A stretch of DNA of 64,000 nucleotides from NCBI RefSeq assembly GCF_900103655.1, contig NZ_FMXC01000001.1, positions 1 through 64,000 on the forward strand, written 5' to 3'. The position numbers and the translations under genes are program-made. The notes under the pieces were generated by a model that was not told where the DNA came from, did no database searches, and saw nothing but the letters and a program-made list of their open reading frames with translations. Shown one piece after another: positions 46,910 through 56,284 of this stretch. Numbering within the stretch: the stretch's first letter is position 1; each line of letters begins with the position of its first letter. Source of the DNA: Lactobacillus kefiranofaciens (lineage in GTDB: Bacteria > Bacillota > Bacilli > Lactobacillales > Lactobacillaceae).

Positions 46910-47200
46910 ATGAATATTTTAGGTATGAAATTATTTGCCCACCACAAGGGTGGCGGTTCTACTGCCAACGGTCGTAACTCAGCTGGTCGTCGTTTAGGCG
47001 CTAAGGCTGGTGACAGTCAATCAGTCCACGCAGGTACTATTATTTACCGTCAACGTGGTACTAAGATTCACCCAGGCAAGAATGTAGGCCAAGGGGGAGA
47101 CGACACTTTATTTGCACTTGTAAACGGCGTTGTTAAGTTTGAACGTCTTGGCAAGTACAAGAAGCAAGTTTCTGTATACCCAGCTGAAGAAGCTAAGTAA
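46910..47200 (+). CDS. rpmA: 50S ribosomal protein L27
   Basis: The 96-residue protein has the L27 body [20 protein letters not shown] and [20 protein letters not shown]. The short N-terminal leader [10 protein letters not shown] precedes the mature part; in Firmicutes such a leader is removed by the Prp protease. The ATG at 46910 lies eight bases from AGAGGTG; an ATG at 46904 is too close. Without Prp in the usual place the leader may be handled by a gene elsewhere. Confidence 0.97.
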   Translation: MNILGMKLFAHHKGGGSTANGRNSAGRRLGAKAGDSQSVHAGTIIYRQRGTKIHPGKNVGQGGDDTLFALVNGVVKFERLGKYKKQVSVYPAEEAK

Positions 47201-47216
47201 TTCAGATTAAAAGAAT

Positions 47217-47249
47217 AAGGCGGGTAGCATTGTGCCACTCGTCTTTTTT
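47217..47249 (+). terminator. Terminator of rplU-rpmA
   Basis: AAGGCGGGTAGC / GCCACTCGTCTT stem followed by T6. Confidence 0.75.
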
Positions 47250-47282
47250 CATGGTGTTTTACATGTCTTAAGACTAGAAATC

Positions 47283-47291
47283 TGGTATAAT
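47283..47291 (+). promoter_or_regulatory. Extended -10 promoter upstream of the Xaa-Pro peptidase gene
   Basis: TGGTATAAT (extended -10) about 32 bases ahead of the start, with only a weak -35. It may drive the following run of genes. Confidence 0.5.
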
Positions 47292-47322
47292 TGAGTAAAT
47301 GCTATGCAAAGAAGGTTTTGAC

Positions 47323-48432
47323 ATGGAAAAACAGCAAGAGCTATTAACATTAATACAAAGTAGAATAAAAAAGGTTACAGCTTTGATTAAAGAACATAAT
47401 GCAGATGCAATGATTATCTTTAATCAAGCTAATTATCGTTATCTTACTAATTTTACTGGTGAAGAAGCACAATTGATTTTAAATGCTGACGGCGGGCGGA
47501 CCTTATTGTCGGATTCACGTTTTGCTGGTCAAATTAAAGCCCAAGCTCCCGGTGAAATGAATGTAATTATGAAACATTCAAGTGATTATGAAGAACTTAC
47601 TAAAGCACTTAAGAAAATGAACGTTAAAAAAGTTTTAGTAGAAGGCGAGTTTGTTTCAGCTAGTGAATTTTTTAAATTAAAGGAATTGAATCCAGACATT
47701 GAATTTACAATGGTCGAAGAATTAGTTGAACGGGTACGTAATGTCAAAGACAAGCTTGAAATTGCTGCCTTGCGCAAAGCCGTTGATATTTCAATGGAAA
47801 GCTTTAAGGGTATTATTCCGATGATTAGACCAGGCGTAAAGGAGCGTGACATTGCTGCTAAACTTGATTATTTATTTAAAGTTAATGGTGGCGATGGACC
47901 GGATTTTGATACTATTGTTGCGTCGGGCGTGCGTTCAGCATGGGCTCATGGTGTAGCAAGTGATAAGCGTTTGGTAGATGGCGAGATGATCGTTATTGAT
48001 TTCGGTAGTTTTTATCATGGTTATGCGGCCGATATTACCCGAACTGTGTCATTAGGTGCGGTAGATGCAGAGATGCATAAAATTTATAAGGTCGTACTTG
48101 AAGCACAACGTCGAGGCATTGCGGCTGCCGTCACCGGCAATACTGGTCGTGATGTAGATAAGGCAGCGCGTGATTATATTACAGCACAAGGATATGGTGA
48201 ATATTTTGGTCACGGCATTGGTCATGGAATTGGATTAGAAATTCATGAATTATGTCAGCCTGCTTTACCGTTTAGGATAACGAAACTAGTTAACAATATG
48301 GTGCACACGGTTGAACCAGGCATTTATTTACCAGGTAAAGGTGGAGTTAGAATTGAGGACGATGTCTTAGTTCATGATAAAACGCCAGAAGTATTGTCAA
48401 CTTTGCCTAAAAATGAACTAATTTCTTTATAG
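47323..48432 (+). CDS. M24 family Xaa-Pro aminopeptidase
   Basis: The 369-residue M24 metallopeptidase removes an N-terminal residue before proline. The metal ligands are visible: VIDFGSFYHGYAADITRT (two Asp), FGHGIGHGIGLEIHE (His), VEPGIY (Glu) and GVRIEDDV (Glu). The ATG at 47323 follows AAGAAGG; an in-frame ATG at 47299 has no site. It stands directly before efp, as pepP/YqhT-type genes do in other Firmicutes, where it may help supply or free proline. Confidence 0.92.
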   Translation: MEKQQELLTLIQSRIKKVTALIKEHNADAMIIFNQANYRYLTNFTGEEAQLILNADGGRTLLSDSRFAGQIKAQAPGEMNVIMKHSSDYEELTKALKKMNVKKVLVEGEFVSASEFFKLKELNPDIEFTMVEELVERVRNVKDKLEIAALRKAVDISMESFKGIIPMIRPGVKERDIAAKLDYLFKVNGGDGPDFDTIVASGVRSAWAHGVASDKRLVDGEMIVIDFGSFYHGYAADITRTVSLGAVDAEMHKIYKVVLEAQRRGIAAAVTGNTGRDVDKAARDYITAQGYGEYFGHGIGHGIGLEIHELCQPALPFRITKLVNNMVHTVEPGIYLPGKGGVRIEDDVLVHDKTPEVLSTLPKNELISL

Positions 48433-48512
48433 ATAGATTTTAATAGGCTGAAGTTATAGCCAAACGCGCTTAAGATTGGTAAGATAATAATTGTAGAAAT
48501 GAGGGACTTAAT

Positions 48513-49082
48513 ATGACAATGATTTCAGTTAACGAATTCAAGAATGGGTTAACTGTCAAGTACAACAATGACTTATGGCGCATTGTTGAATTCCAACATG
48601 TAAAGCCAGGTAAAGGTGGTGCTTTCGTACGTTCAAAGCTTAAGAGTTTAAGAAGTGGCGCTGTACAAGAGTATACTTTCCGTTCAACTGCTAAGGTTGA
48701 AACTGCAGAAATTGAAACTAAATCAATGCAATACTTGTACAACGATGGTAGTAGCTATGTCTTTATGGATACTACGACTTATGATCAATTGGCTATTCCT
48801 AATGAGCAAATTGGTGATGAAGCCAACTATTTATTGGAAAACATGGTTGTTAATGTAATTATGCACGATGGTGAAACATTAGGTATTCAATTACCAAACA
48901 CTGTTGATTTAAAGGTTGCTAAGACTGAACCTAATATCAAAGGTGATACTTCATCAGGTGGTGGTAAGCCAGCTACCATGGAAACTGGCTTGGTAGTTAA
49001 TGTGCCATTCTTCATTAATGAAGGCGACGTCTTAACTATTAATACTACTGATGGTACCTACGTATCACGTGCTAATAAGTAG
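48513..49082 (+). CDS. efp: Elongation factor P
   Basis: EF-P helps ribosomes stalled on proline runs. The 189-residue protein has the three-domain layout: KOW-like N-terminal domain ([26 protein letters not shown], with the tip lysine in PGKGGAF), OB domain, and ending [14 protein letters not shown] precedes the ATG; the second in-frame ATG (48519) is also possible. It sits between the Xaa-Pro peptidase gene and an Asp23-family gene, the usual Firmicute order. Confidence 0.96.
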   Translation: MTMISVNEFKNGLTVKYNNDLWRIVEFQHVKPGKGGAFVRSKLKSLRSGAVQEYTFRSTAKVETAEIETKSMQYLYNDGSSYVFMDTTTYDQLAIPNEQIGDEANYLLENMVVNVIMHDGETLGIQLPNTVDLKVAKTEPNIKGDTSSGGGKPATMETGLVVNVPFFINEGDVLTINTTDGTYVSRANK

Positions 49083-49099
49083 TTTTTTGAGGTAACAAA

Positions 49100-49525
49100 A
49101 TGGCAGATAGTTCAAAAATTCTCTTAAGTGGTGAAGAAAACAGCGAACAAATCAAGATTGATACAAGTGTTTTAGAGGTTATTTTGGGTATTGCTGCTGA
49201 AAAAATTGATGGTATTGCAGGAATGCGTGGCAGCCTTAAATCAGGTCTTAGCTGGGTTCTTGGCCGTGAAAATCATGGTAAGGGCGTCAATGTGAAGACG
49301 GATGAAGATAATAAGCTGATTGCAGACGTTTATGTTTATCTTGAAAGTGGCGTAAATGTACCTAAAGTTGGTATGGAAATTCAAAAAGCTTTAAAGGCAC
49401 AGCTACTTCAAATGACTGATCTGGAACTTAAGTCAATTAATGTTCATGTGGTAGGTTTGATTTTCCCAGAAGACGAAAAAGACGCTGAAGAAAATACCTC
49501 AGAGCTGTTTCCGGAGGACAAATAG
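49100..49525 (+). CDS. yqhY: Asp23/Gls24 family protein (YqhY-like)
   Basis: The 141-residue Asp23/Gls24 protein has the core VLEVILGIAAEKIDGIAGM and the ADVYVYLESGVNVPKVG beta segments, and ends acidic. In Bacillus YqhY affects acetyl-CoA carboxylase activity; the role here is not known. It lies 17 bases after efp and five before nusB. Confidence 0.9.
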   Translation: MADSSKILLSGEENSEQIKIDTSVLEVILGIAAEKIDGIAGMRGSLKSGLSWVLGRENHGKGVNVKTDEDNKLIADVYVYLESGVNVPKVGMEIQKALKAQLLQMTDLELKSINVHVVGLIFPEDEKDAEENTSELFPEDK

Positions 49526-49530
49526 AGAAA

Positions 49531-49923
49531 ATGAACCAACACGAAAGTCGAAAAGTTGCTATGCAAGCAGTTTATTTGGCTAATCAAGAACCAGATTTAA
49601 CTGCTGAAGATGTTGAAGCAAAAATCGTCGCAACACTGGATTTAAAACAGCTTTCTGCCTATTCTAAGAAATTGATTGAAGGCGTAATTTCAGATCGTAA
49701 GGATCTACAATCTGAATTAGCTGATCATTTAAAAAAAGGCTGGCGTCTTGAACGTGTAAGCCAAATTGTTGTTGCTATCATGGAAGTTGCACTTTATGAA
49801 ATAAAGCATAGCAATGAAATTGATGCTAAAGCGGCAGTTAATGAAGCTTTAAACCTGTGTGACGAATTTGCTGAGCCAAAGGAAAAACCATTTATTAATG
49901 GGATATTAGCAAACTTTGTTTAA
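49531..49923 (+). CDS. nusB: Transcription antitermination factor NusB
   Basis: NusB binds boxA RNA with NusE (S10) in rRNA antitermination. The 130-residue helical protein has the family start ESRKVAMQAVYLA and the C-terminal AAVNEALNLCDEFA...KPFINGILANF block. It is part of the efp-yqhY-nusB operon. Confidence 0.96.
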   Translation: MNQHESRKVAMQAVYLANQEPDLTAEDVEAKIVATLDLKQLSAYSKKLIEGVISDRKDLQSELADHLKKGWRLERVSQIVVAIMEVALYEIKHSNEIDAKAAVNEALNLCDEFAEPKEKPFINGILANFV

Positions 49924-49925
49924 TA

Positions 49926-49958
49926 GCAATTATAGCCATTTTTTGCCGGCTATTTTTT
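49926..49958 (+). terminator. Weak hairpin between nusB and folD
   Basis: ATAGCC / GGCTAT stem with a T-rich tail; it may attenuate transcription into folD. Confidence 0.45.
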
Positions 49959-49975
49959 ATTAAAAGGAGAATTCA

Positions 49976-50827
49976 ATGGGAATAATTCTGGATGGTAAAG
50001 CATTAGCAAATAAATTAGCAGAAAATCTTAAAGAAAAGGTAAAGACTTTAAAAAATGAGGGAATAACTCCACATTTTTGCGTAATAAATATTGGGGACAA
50101 TCCCGCTAGCAAGATTTATGTTCACACTAAAAAACGACGTGCAAAAAAAGTAGGACTTATTCAGGATATATATCAGTTGCCAACTGATACTCATCAGGAG
50201 CAAGTATTAGCTTTAATTGATAAGTTAAATGCTGATCAGAGTATTAATGGTATCATGGTGCAATTGCCTGCTCCGAAGCAGATTAATGCGGATGAGTTAC
50301 TTGAAAGAATTGATCCTAATAAAGATGTCGATGGATTGACTCCAGCTAATATTGGTCGACTCTGGTTAGAAGATCACTTTGTAGAACCAGCCACTCCTGC
50401 TGGTATTATTGCATTACTCCAGCATTATAATATTCCACTAGTAGGAAAAGATGTAGTAATCATTGGTCGTAGTAACATTGTAGGTCAACCTTTGGCAGCA
50501 TTAATGCTTGAACAAAATGCAACAGTAACTATAGCTCATGCTAAGACTAAAAATTTAGCTGCACTTACTAAAAAAGCGGATATTATTGTTTCTGCTACAG
50601 GACAAGCATTTTTAGTAACTGCTGAAATGGTTAAAGATGGAGCTGTAATTATTGATGTAGGCATGAATCATGTAAATGGTAAATTAGTAGGTGATGTTGA
50701 CTTCGATGCAGTCAAGAAAAAGGCGAGCTATATAACACCTGTTCCTGGTGGGGTTGGTCCTCTTACAGTACAATCTTTAATGGAAGCAGTTGTAAAACTG
50801 ACTAGGAGACAAAATGACCGAAAATAA
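49976..50827 (+). CDS. folD: Bifunctional methylenetetrahydrofolate dehydrogenase / cyclohydrolase
   Basis: FolD turns methylene-THF into formyl-THF with NADP. The 283-residue protein has the catalytic lysine in SKIYVHTKKR, the QLPAPKQ segment, KDVDGLTPANIG, the nucleotide site VIIGRSNIVGQPLA and the end PGGVGPLTV. It overlaps xseA by 14 bases. Formyl-THF also feeds fmt further down the window. Confidence 0.96.
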   Translation: MGIILDGKALANKLAENLKEKVKTLKNEGITPHFCVINIGDNPASKIYVHTKKRRAKKVGLIQDIYQLPTDTHQEQVLALIDKLNADQSINGIMVQLPAPKQINADELLERIDPNKDVDGLTPANIGRLWLEDHFVEPATPAGIIALLQHYNIPLVGKDVVIIGRSNIVGQPLAALMLEQNATVTIAHAKTKNLAALTKKADIIVSATGQAFLVTAEMVKDGAVIIDVGMNHVNGKLVGDVDFDAVKKKASYITPVPGGVGPLTVQSLMEAVVKLTRRQNDRK

Positions 50828-52172
50828 GTATTTAACGGTTACGGATTTAAACTATTATATTACGCAGAAGTTCAAAAATGACCCATACTTACACAAGGTC
50901 TTTCTTGAAGGCGAGTTATCTAACTTTCGCTATAGGCGTAATTCACACCAGTATTTTTCGTTAAAGGATGAAAAATCTAAAATCAACGTGGTAATGTTTC
51001 GTTCCTACTTTGATAAAGTGAAATTTAAACCAGAAGAAGGAATGAAAGTATATGTAGTAGGTTATGTTAGTGTATATGGCCCTCAAGGATCATATCAGTT
51101 CTATGCAGAAAAAATGGAGCCTGCTGGTTTAGGTGCTTTATATGAGCAACTAAAGCAATTGCAGGCTAAATTAGCCAAGGAAGGTTTATTTGATCCTGAG
51201 CATAAACGTAGTCTGCCTCGTTTTCCAGATCGAATTGCGGTGGTTACTAGCGCGTCAGGGGCAGTTATTCACGATATTATGGTGACGGCTAACCGGCGCT
51301 TTCCGCATGCTGAGATTGATTTATATCCGGCACAAGTTCAAGGAGACACTGCAGCAGAGTCACTTGTGCATGCAATGCAGCAAATTGCCGCTCAAGGTGA
51401 TAAATATGATGTGATGATTATTGGCCGTGGTGGTGGATCACTAGAAGATCTATGGCCGTTCAATGAAGAAGAGGTTGTGCGGCAAGTATATTCAATGCCC
51501 ATGCCAGTAATTTCTTCAGTAGGACATGAAACTGATACAACTTTGTGCGATTTGGTTGCCGATGCACGTGCCGCTACTCCAACCGCAGCAGCAGAATATG
51601 CAACACCCAATTTGACTGATGAATTAGCTGGAATTCATCAATTGCAGAGTAGATTATTAGCTAGTATGCAGGCTATTATTCGGGTACGGCGTGATCAGCT
51701 TAAACGAATTGAAAATTCAGTAATTATGCGTGAACCAACGCGTCTTTACGATCAGCAGATTCAACAGGTTGATCTGCTTAATCAACGTTTGCAAAATGGC
51801 ATGCAGAATAAATTGGATCGCTATCAGCAAAATTATCGTCTGTTGCAACAGCGATTGATTAGTGCTAGTCCGGTTCAATCAGTTAAACAAATGAAACAGC
51901 AAAGACTCTTTTTGTCTAAGCGTTTAACTGCTAATATGCAGCACTATTTGAAGAATCAGCGCAATAGATTTACCCAAATAGTGCAGCAATTGGATGATTA
52001 TAGTCTATTAAAGACTTTAGAGCGTGGTTTTGTTTATACAACCAATGATCAAGGAAAGACTATTAGTTCTACTAGGCAGATTAAGCCTAAAGATCAGTTA
52101 AATCTGCACTTTAAAGATGGTCAAGTTACAGCAACAGTTATAAAAGTAGAAGGAAAATATAATGCCAACTAA
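50814..52172 (+). CDS. xseA: Exodeoxyribonuclease VII, large subunit
   Basis: XseA is the catalytic subunit of exonuclease VII, which degrades single-stranded DNA. The 452-residue protein has an N-terminal OB fold (YFSLKDEKSKINVVMFR), the catalytic core (VVTSASGAVIHDI, GRGGGSLEDLWPFNEEEVVR, SVGHETDTTLCD) and a long C-terminal coiled coil rich in Gln and Arg. It overlaps xseB by 11 bases. Confidence 0.96.
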   Translation: MTENKYLTVTDLNYYITQKFKNDPYLHKVFLEGELSNFRYRRNSHQYFSLKDEKSKINVVMFRSYFDKVKFKPEEGMKVYVVGYVSVYGPQGSYQFYAEKMEPAGLGALYEQLKQLQAKLAKEGLFDPEHKRSLPRFPDRIAVVTSASGAVIHDIMVTANRRFPHAEIDLYPAQVQGDTAAESLVHAMQQIAAQGDKYDVMIIGRGGGSLEDLWPFNEEEVVRQVYSMPMPVISSVGHETDTTLCDLVADARAATPTAAAEYATPNLTDELAGIHQLQSRLLASMQAIIRVRRDQLKRIENSVIMREPTRLYDQQIQQVDLLNQRLQNGMQNKLDRYQQNYRLLQQRLISASPVQSVKQMKQQRLFLSKRLTANMQHYLKNQRNRFTQIVQQLDDYSLLKTLERGFVYTTNDQGKTISSTRQIKPKDQLNLHFKDGQVTATVIKVEGKYNAN

Positions 52173-52398
52173 GAAAAATAATTTTGAAGAACAATTAAGT
52201 GAGTTAGAACAAATTGTTACTAATTTAGAGAATGGCAACGTACCACTTGAAGATGCTTTAAAACAATTTCAAGTGGGTGTAAAGATTAGTCGTGATTTGG
52301 ATAAAAAATTAACTAGTGCTGAAGAAACGGTAGCTAAGTTGATTGATAGTGACGGTACGGAGCACAAATTAGATCCTAATAATGCTTCGGCTCCATAG
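52162..52398 (+). CDS. xseB: Exodeoxyribonuclease VII, small subunit
   Basis: The 78-residue XseB has the family motif FEEQLSELEQIVTNLENGNVPLEDALKQF and a short acidic tail. It binds the coil of XseA; the overlap with xseA implies coupled production. Confidence 0.95.
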   Translation: MPTKKNNFEEQLSELEQIVTNLENGNVPLEDALKQFQVGVKISRDLDKKLTSAEETVAKLIDSDGTEHKLDPNNASAP

Positions 52399-52406
52399 GA
52401 ATAGTT

Positions 52407-53276
52407 ATGACAGCATTTACTTTTTTTAAAGATAATTGGACTCCGGTAATTGATGATTATTTAGCTCAGCATTTGGCTGATGAAGTTGATGATCAAAAAA
52501 TTAGTCAAATTATGGCTTATTCGGTCATGGCTGGTGGCAAGCGTTTACGTCCCTTGCTATTTTTAGCAACACTTAACGCGTTAGGAAAAAAGATAGAACA
52601 ACCTGAAATTAGAATTGCTTGTGGAATAGAGTTAATTCATACTTATTCACTTATTCATGATGATTTACCTGCCATGGATAATGATGATTATCGTCGTGGC
52701 AAGCTGACTAGTCACAAAAAGTGGGGCGAGGCAGAAGCAATCTTAGCTGGTGATGCTCTTTTACCCATGGGAATTCAATGGATTGCTGAAGGAAGTCAAT
52801 CCGTGGAGTCAGTTTCTATTATTACCAAGGCCGTAGGCCCTAACGGTATGGTTGGTGGGCAATATTTAGATATTGATTCTACTAATAATGCTAGTGTTGC
52901 TGGTGATGCTAAATTTATTAATAAGATGGAATGGCTTAAGACAGGCTGTTTAATTCAAGCGAGTGTGCAAATGGCCGCAGTATACGCACAGGCTAGTCAA
53001 ATTGAACAAGTGAAATTAATTGATTTTGCTAAGGCTTTTGGCCGCTCTTATCAAATCTATGATGACTTAGTAGATGTTGTTGAAACAAGTGAAGAGGCTG
53101 GTAAGGCAACACATAAAGATAAAGAAGAAGGTAAAAATAATACTTTGACTTTATTAGGCATTACTAAAAGTCGCCAGGAATTAACAGACTTAATTGACCA
53201 AGCTCAAACTGATTTACATGGTTTGAATGGCGAAACTTTAGCTGGCTTTTTAGATCTTTATCAAAAGGTGTTATAA
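52407..53276 (+). CDS. ispA: Farnesyl/geranylgeranyl diphosphate synthase
   Basis: The 289-residue trans-prenyl diphosphate synthase has the first Asp-rich motif DDLPAMDNDD (about residue 86), GGKRLRP at the N-terminal side and the second Asp-rich region YDDLVDVVE near residue 215. It makes C15 diphosphate for undecaprenyl and quinone lipids. Its stop is immediately before the next gene's start. Confidence 0.94.
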   Translation: MTAFTFFKDNWTPVIDDYLAQHLADEVDDQKISQIMAYSVMAGGKRLRPLLFLATLNALGKKIEQPEIRIACGIELIHTYSLIHDDLPAMDNDDYRRGKLTSHKKWGEAEAILAGDALLPMGIQWIAEGSQSVESVSIITKAVGPNGMVGGQYLDIDSTNNASVAGDAKFINKMEWLKTGCLIQASVQMAAVYAQASQIEQVKLIDFAKAFGRSYQIYDDLVDVVETSEEAGKATHKDKEEGKNNTLTLLGITKSRQELTDLIDQAQTDLHGLNGETLAGFLDLYQKVL

Positions 53277-54089
53277 ATGGCAAAACAAAGAGCAGATGTT
53301 TTATTAGCACAGCAAGGAATTTTTCATTCTCGTTCTGCCGCTCAAAGAGCAATTATGGCAGGTTTAGTTTCAGATCATAATCATCAAAGAATTGATAAAA
53401 GTGGAACTAAATTCCCTGAAGGCGAAAAATTTTATATCAAAGATGATGGTAAAAAATATGTTTCTCGCGGTGGTTTTAAGTTAGAGAAGGCATTAAAAGT
53501 TTTTGATATTAATCTAAAAGATAAAGTTTGTTTAGACATTGGTGCTTCAACGGGTGGTTTTACTGATGTTGCTCTGCAAAATGGAGCGAAGATGGTTTAT
53601 GCTCTAGATGTTGGCTACAATCAATTAGCATGGCAATTACGTGATGATCCACGAGTTGTAGTAATGGAAAAGCAAAATTTTCGTTATTCAAAACCAGCTG
53701 ATTTTAATCAAGGTTTACCAGATTTTGCAATGACGGACGTATCTTTTATTTCATTAGATTTGATTATGCCACCAATGTATGAAATTTTAAAAGATCAATG
53801 CGATGCGGTTTGCTTAATCAAGCCGCAATTTGAGGCTGGCCCTGAAAATGTTGGCAAGCATGGTATAGTTCATGATCATGAAGTCCATAGGCAAGTTATT
53901 GAGCACACAATGCAAAAAGCTTTAGCGATTGGTTTTAATATTTTAGGTGTTGATTATTCGCCTATCAAAGGTGGCAAAGGAAATATCGAATTTTTGATCC
54001 ATCTACAAAAAGATGAGTCAAATGGCGGTCATAATTTATGGCAAGGTACGGCTGAGGATGTTGTAGCTTGTGCCGTAAATGGTCTTTAG
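53277..54089 (+). CDS. tlyA: TlyA-family rRNA (cytidine-2'-O)-methyltransferase
   Basis: The 270-residue protein has an N-terminal S4 RNA-binding domain (RADVLLAQQGIFHSRSAAQRAIMAG) and an FtsJ-like methyltransferase domain with the SAM motif CLDIGASTGGFTD and the conserved IKPQFEAG. TlyA methylates 16S and 23S rRNA and its activity sets capreomycin sensitivity in mycobacteria. It lies directly after ispA; argR, common between tlyA and recN in Firmicutes, is missing. Confidence 0.92.
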   Translation: MAKQRADVLLAQQGIFHSRSAAQRAIMAGLVSDHNHQRIDKSGTKFPEGEKFYIKDDGKKYVSRGGFKLEKALKVFDINLKDKVCLDIGASTGGFTDVALQNGAKMVYALDVGYNQLAWQLRDDPRVVVMEKQNFRYSKPADFNQGLPDFAMTDVSFISLDLIMPPMYEILKDQCDAVCLIKPQFEAGPENVGKHGIVHDHEVHRQVIEHTMQKALAIGFNILGVDYSPIKGGKGNIEFLIHLQKDESNGGHNLWQGTAEDVVACAVNGL

Positions 54090-54099
54090 GAGTGAAAAT

Positions 54100-55782
54100 A
54101 TGTTAGTCGAACTGGATATCAAAAACTTTGCAATTATTAAAAGCTTAAAGGTTCGCTTTCAAGAAAAAATGACCGTCATTATTGGTGAGACTGGTGCAGG
54201 TAAGTCAATTATTATTGATGCGGTTTCACTATTAATGGGTGGTCGTGGTCAAAAGGAAATGATTCGATCTGGAGAAAAGAAGGCAGTAATTACTGGTCTG
54301 TTTGAACTGGATGATCAAAAAGAAAAGATTGCTGATCTTTGTGATAAATATGGCTTGCCTCATGAAGACGATCAATTAGTAATCAGTCGCGAGTTGGCGG
54401 TTAAAGGCAGAAATGTAGTGCGGATTAATGGACAATTAACTACTATTAATGTTTTGCGTGAAATTGGCAACTATTTGGTTGATATTCACGGTCAGCATGA
54501 TCAGCAAATATTAATGGATCAAGATCGGCAGATTGACCTGGTTGACAACTATGCACCAGCTGAATTTAAAGATAAATTAGCAGCATATCAGGTAGATTTT
54601 GCTAAATGGCAAAAAGTAACTACTCAGTTGCGCCACTTGCGTCAAGATGCACAAGAATTAGCACAAAAGCAAGATATTTTGCAATTTCAAAATAATGAAT
54701 TAGAGTCGGCGAATCTTGAAGATCCTCAAGAAGATGAAAAACTAGAGGAAGAATTTAATGAGTTAAATAATTATCAAAAAATTGCAGATACGGCAAATTA
54801 TTTTATGCAATTATACGATGACGATGAGCATGGAATTGCTACGCTATTAGGTGATGCGCAAAATGCCGCTACGGATCTGACTGAATTTGGTTCTAAGTTT
54901 AAAGATTTTGCTAAAACAGTTGATGATGGAGCTTATGCTTTAAATGATGCTCGCAGCGAATTATCTAATTTGATGGATCAGATGGATTTTGATGAAGAAC
55001 GTTTTCAATATGTAACTAATCGTTTAGATACTTTGAATTCATTAAAGAAAAAATACGGGCCAACTCTAACAGATGTTTTTAGTTTTTATGCTAAAGTACA
55101 GAAAGAATTAGGTCAGTTTGAAACAGGCGGTTTAGATGAGGAAAAATTAAAAGCAGAAGTTGCGCAAATTGAAAACAAATTGAGTAAAGAAGCTCGTCAA
55201 TTGCATTTGATCCGAGAAAAGGTTGCTCACTCACTCGAAGAGCAGATTAAGCAAGAATTGGCAGATCTTTACATGGAAAAGGCCCGTTTTTCAATCAATT
55301 TTGAGGAAACTAAAACTTTTACTGCTAAAGGAATTGACGCAATTGTCTTTTTAATTGCTCCTAATCCTGGCGAAGATTTGATGCCGTTAGTAAAAATAGT
55401 TTCTGGTGGTGAACAGTCGCGCTTAATCCTTGCATTAAAGTCTATCTTTAGTCGAGTGGAACCAGTTGGTACCATGATTTTTGATGAAATTGATACCGGT
55501 GTATCAGGACGGGTGTCTGCCGCAATTGGTAAGAAGATGCATTCGATTGGGCAAAATAAGCAGGTCATTGCCATTACCCACTCCCCGCAAGTTGCCGCTG
55601 CAGGTGATCAACGCTATTTGGTTGCCAAAAAGGTTAAAGATGGTTCAACTTTCACGCAAATTGGACCACTTAGCAAGGAAGAGACCATTACTGCAATTGC
55701 ACAAATGATGGCAGGTCAAGATGTAACAGACGCAGCTAAGAAAAATGCTGCCGATTTGATTAAGAGTATAAAAGATGAATAG
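54100..55782 (+). CDS. recN: DNA repair protein RecN
   Basis: RecN is an SMC-like ATPase that gathers broken DNA ends. The 560-residue protein has Walker A GETGAGKSIIIDA (about residue 30), long coiled coils in the centre, the signature VSGGEQSRLILAL and Walker B IFDEIDTGVSG. The ATG at 54100 follows AGGAGTG; an earlier in-frame ATG at 54079 lies inside tlyA. It overlaps the ASCH gene by eight bases. Confidence 0.96.
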   Translation: MLVELDIKNFAIIKSLKVRFQEKMTVIIGETGAGKSIIIDAVSLLMGGRGQKEMIRSGEKKAVITGLFELDDQKEKIADLCDKYGLPHEDDQLVISRELAVKGRNVVRINGQLTTINVLREIGNYLVDIHGQHDQQILMDQDRQIDLVDNYAPAEFKDKLAAYQVDFAKWQKVTTQLRHLRQDAQELAQKQDILQFQNNELESANLEDPQEDEKLEEEFNELNNYQKIADTANYFMQLYDDDEHGIATLLGDAQNAATDLTEFGSKFKDFAKTVDDGAYALNDARSELSNLMDQMDFDEERFQYVTNRLDTLNSLKKKYGPTLTDVFSFYAKVQKELGQFETGGLDEEKLKAEVAQIENKLSKEARQLHLIREKVAHSLEEQIKQELADLYMEKARFSINFEETKTFTAKGIDAIVFLIAPNPGEDLMPLVKIVSGGEQSRLILALKSIFSRVEPVGTMIFDEIDTGVSGRVSAAIGKKMHSIGQNKQVIAITHSPQVAAAGDQRYLVAKKVKDGSTFTQIGPLSKEETITAIAQMMAGQDVTDAAKKNAADLIKSIKDE

Positions 55783-56215
55783 TATTAATAAGTTTTGGTT
55801 AGATTTTTGTCAAAAGCATCAAGTAAATCCTGCTGCATTAGAAGAAGCATTTGCATTTGGTAGAAATAGCACCGATGCTAATGCATTAAGTGATTTAGTC
55901 GATCGCGGGATCAAGACAGCAACAACAAGTGTTTATAATCCTAATGAAGATTTACCAACGGTAGGGATGTACGCCATTGTTTTAGATGGCAATAATCAAC
56001 CAGTTTGTGTAATCCAGACTAAAACTGTGGAAGTTATGCCATTTAAAAATGTCTCTGCCAAGCATGCTTATCTTGAAGGTGAAGGAGATCGGAGTTATGA
56101 ATCTTGGCGCAAGGTTCATGAAAAGTTTTTCACCTGGGAATGTCAAGAAATCTTAGGGCGGAAATTCACTGATGAGACAGAAGTAGTCTGTGAGACTTTT
56201 GCTAAAGTGCAATAA
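55775..56215 (+). CDS. ASCH domain protein
   Basis: The 146-residue protein (MNSINKFWLDFCQKHQVNP...) has the ASCH features: DRGIKTATTSVYN, then PTVGMYAIVLDGNNQPVCVIQTK and ...EGDRSYESWRKVHEKFF. ASCH proteins are PUA-like and may bind RNA or act as N4-acetylcytidine amidohydrolases. It overlaps recN and has no separate promoter. Confidence 0.85.
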   Translation: MNSINKFWLDFCQKHQVNPAALEEAFAFGRNSTDANALSDLVDRGIKTATTSVYNPNEDLPTVGMYAIVLDGNNQPVCVIQTKTVEVMPFKNVSAKHAYLEGEGDRSYESWRKVHEKFFTWECQEILGRKFTDETEVVCETFAKVQ

Positions 56216-56284
56216 TAGAAAACTTGAAAAAACAGGGATTTTAGTGCAAACTAGTTATATTAATAGTTACTAGAGGAGTTTAGC

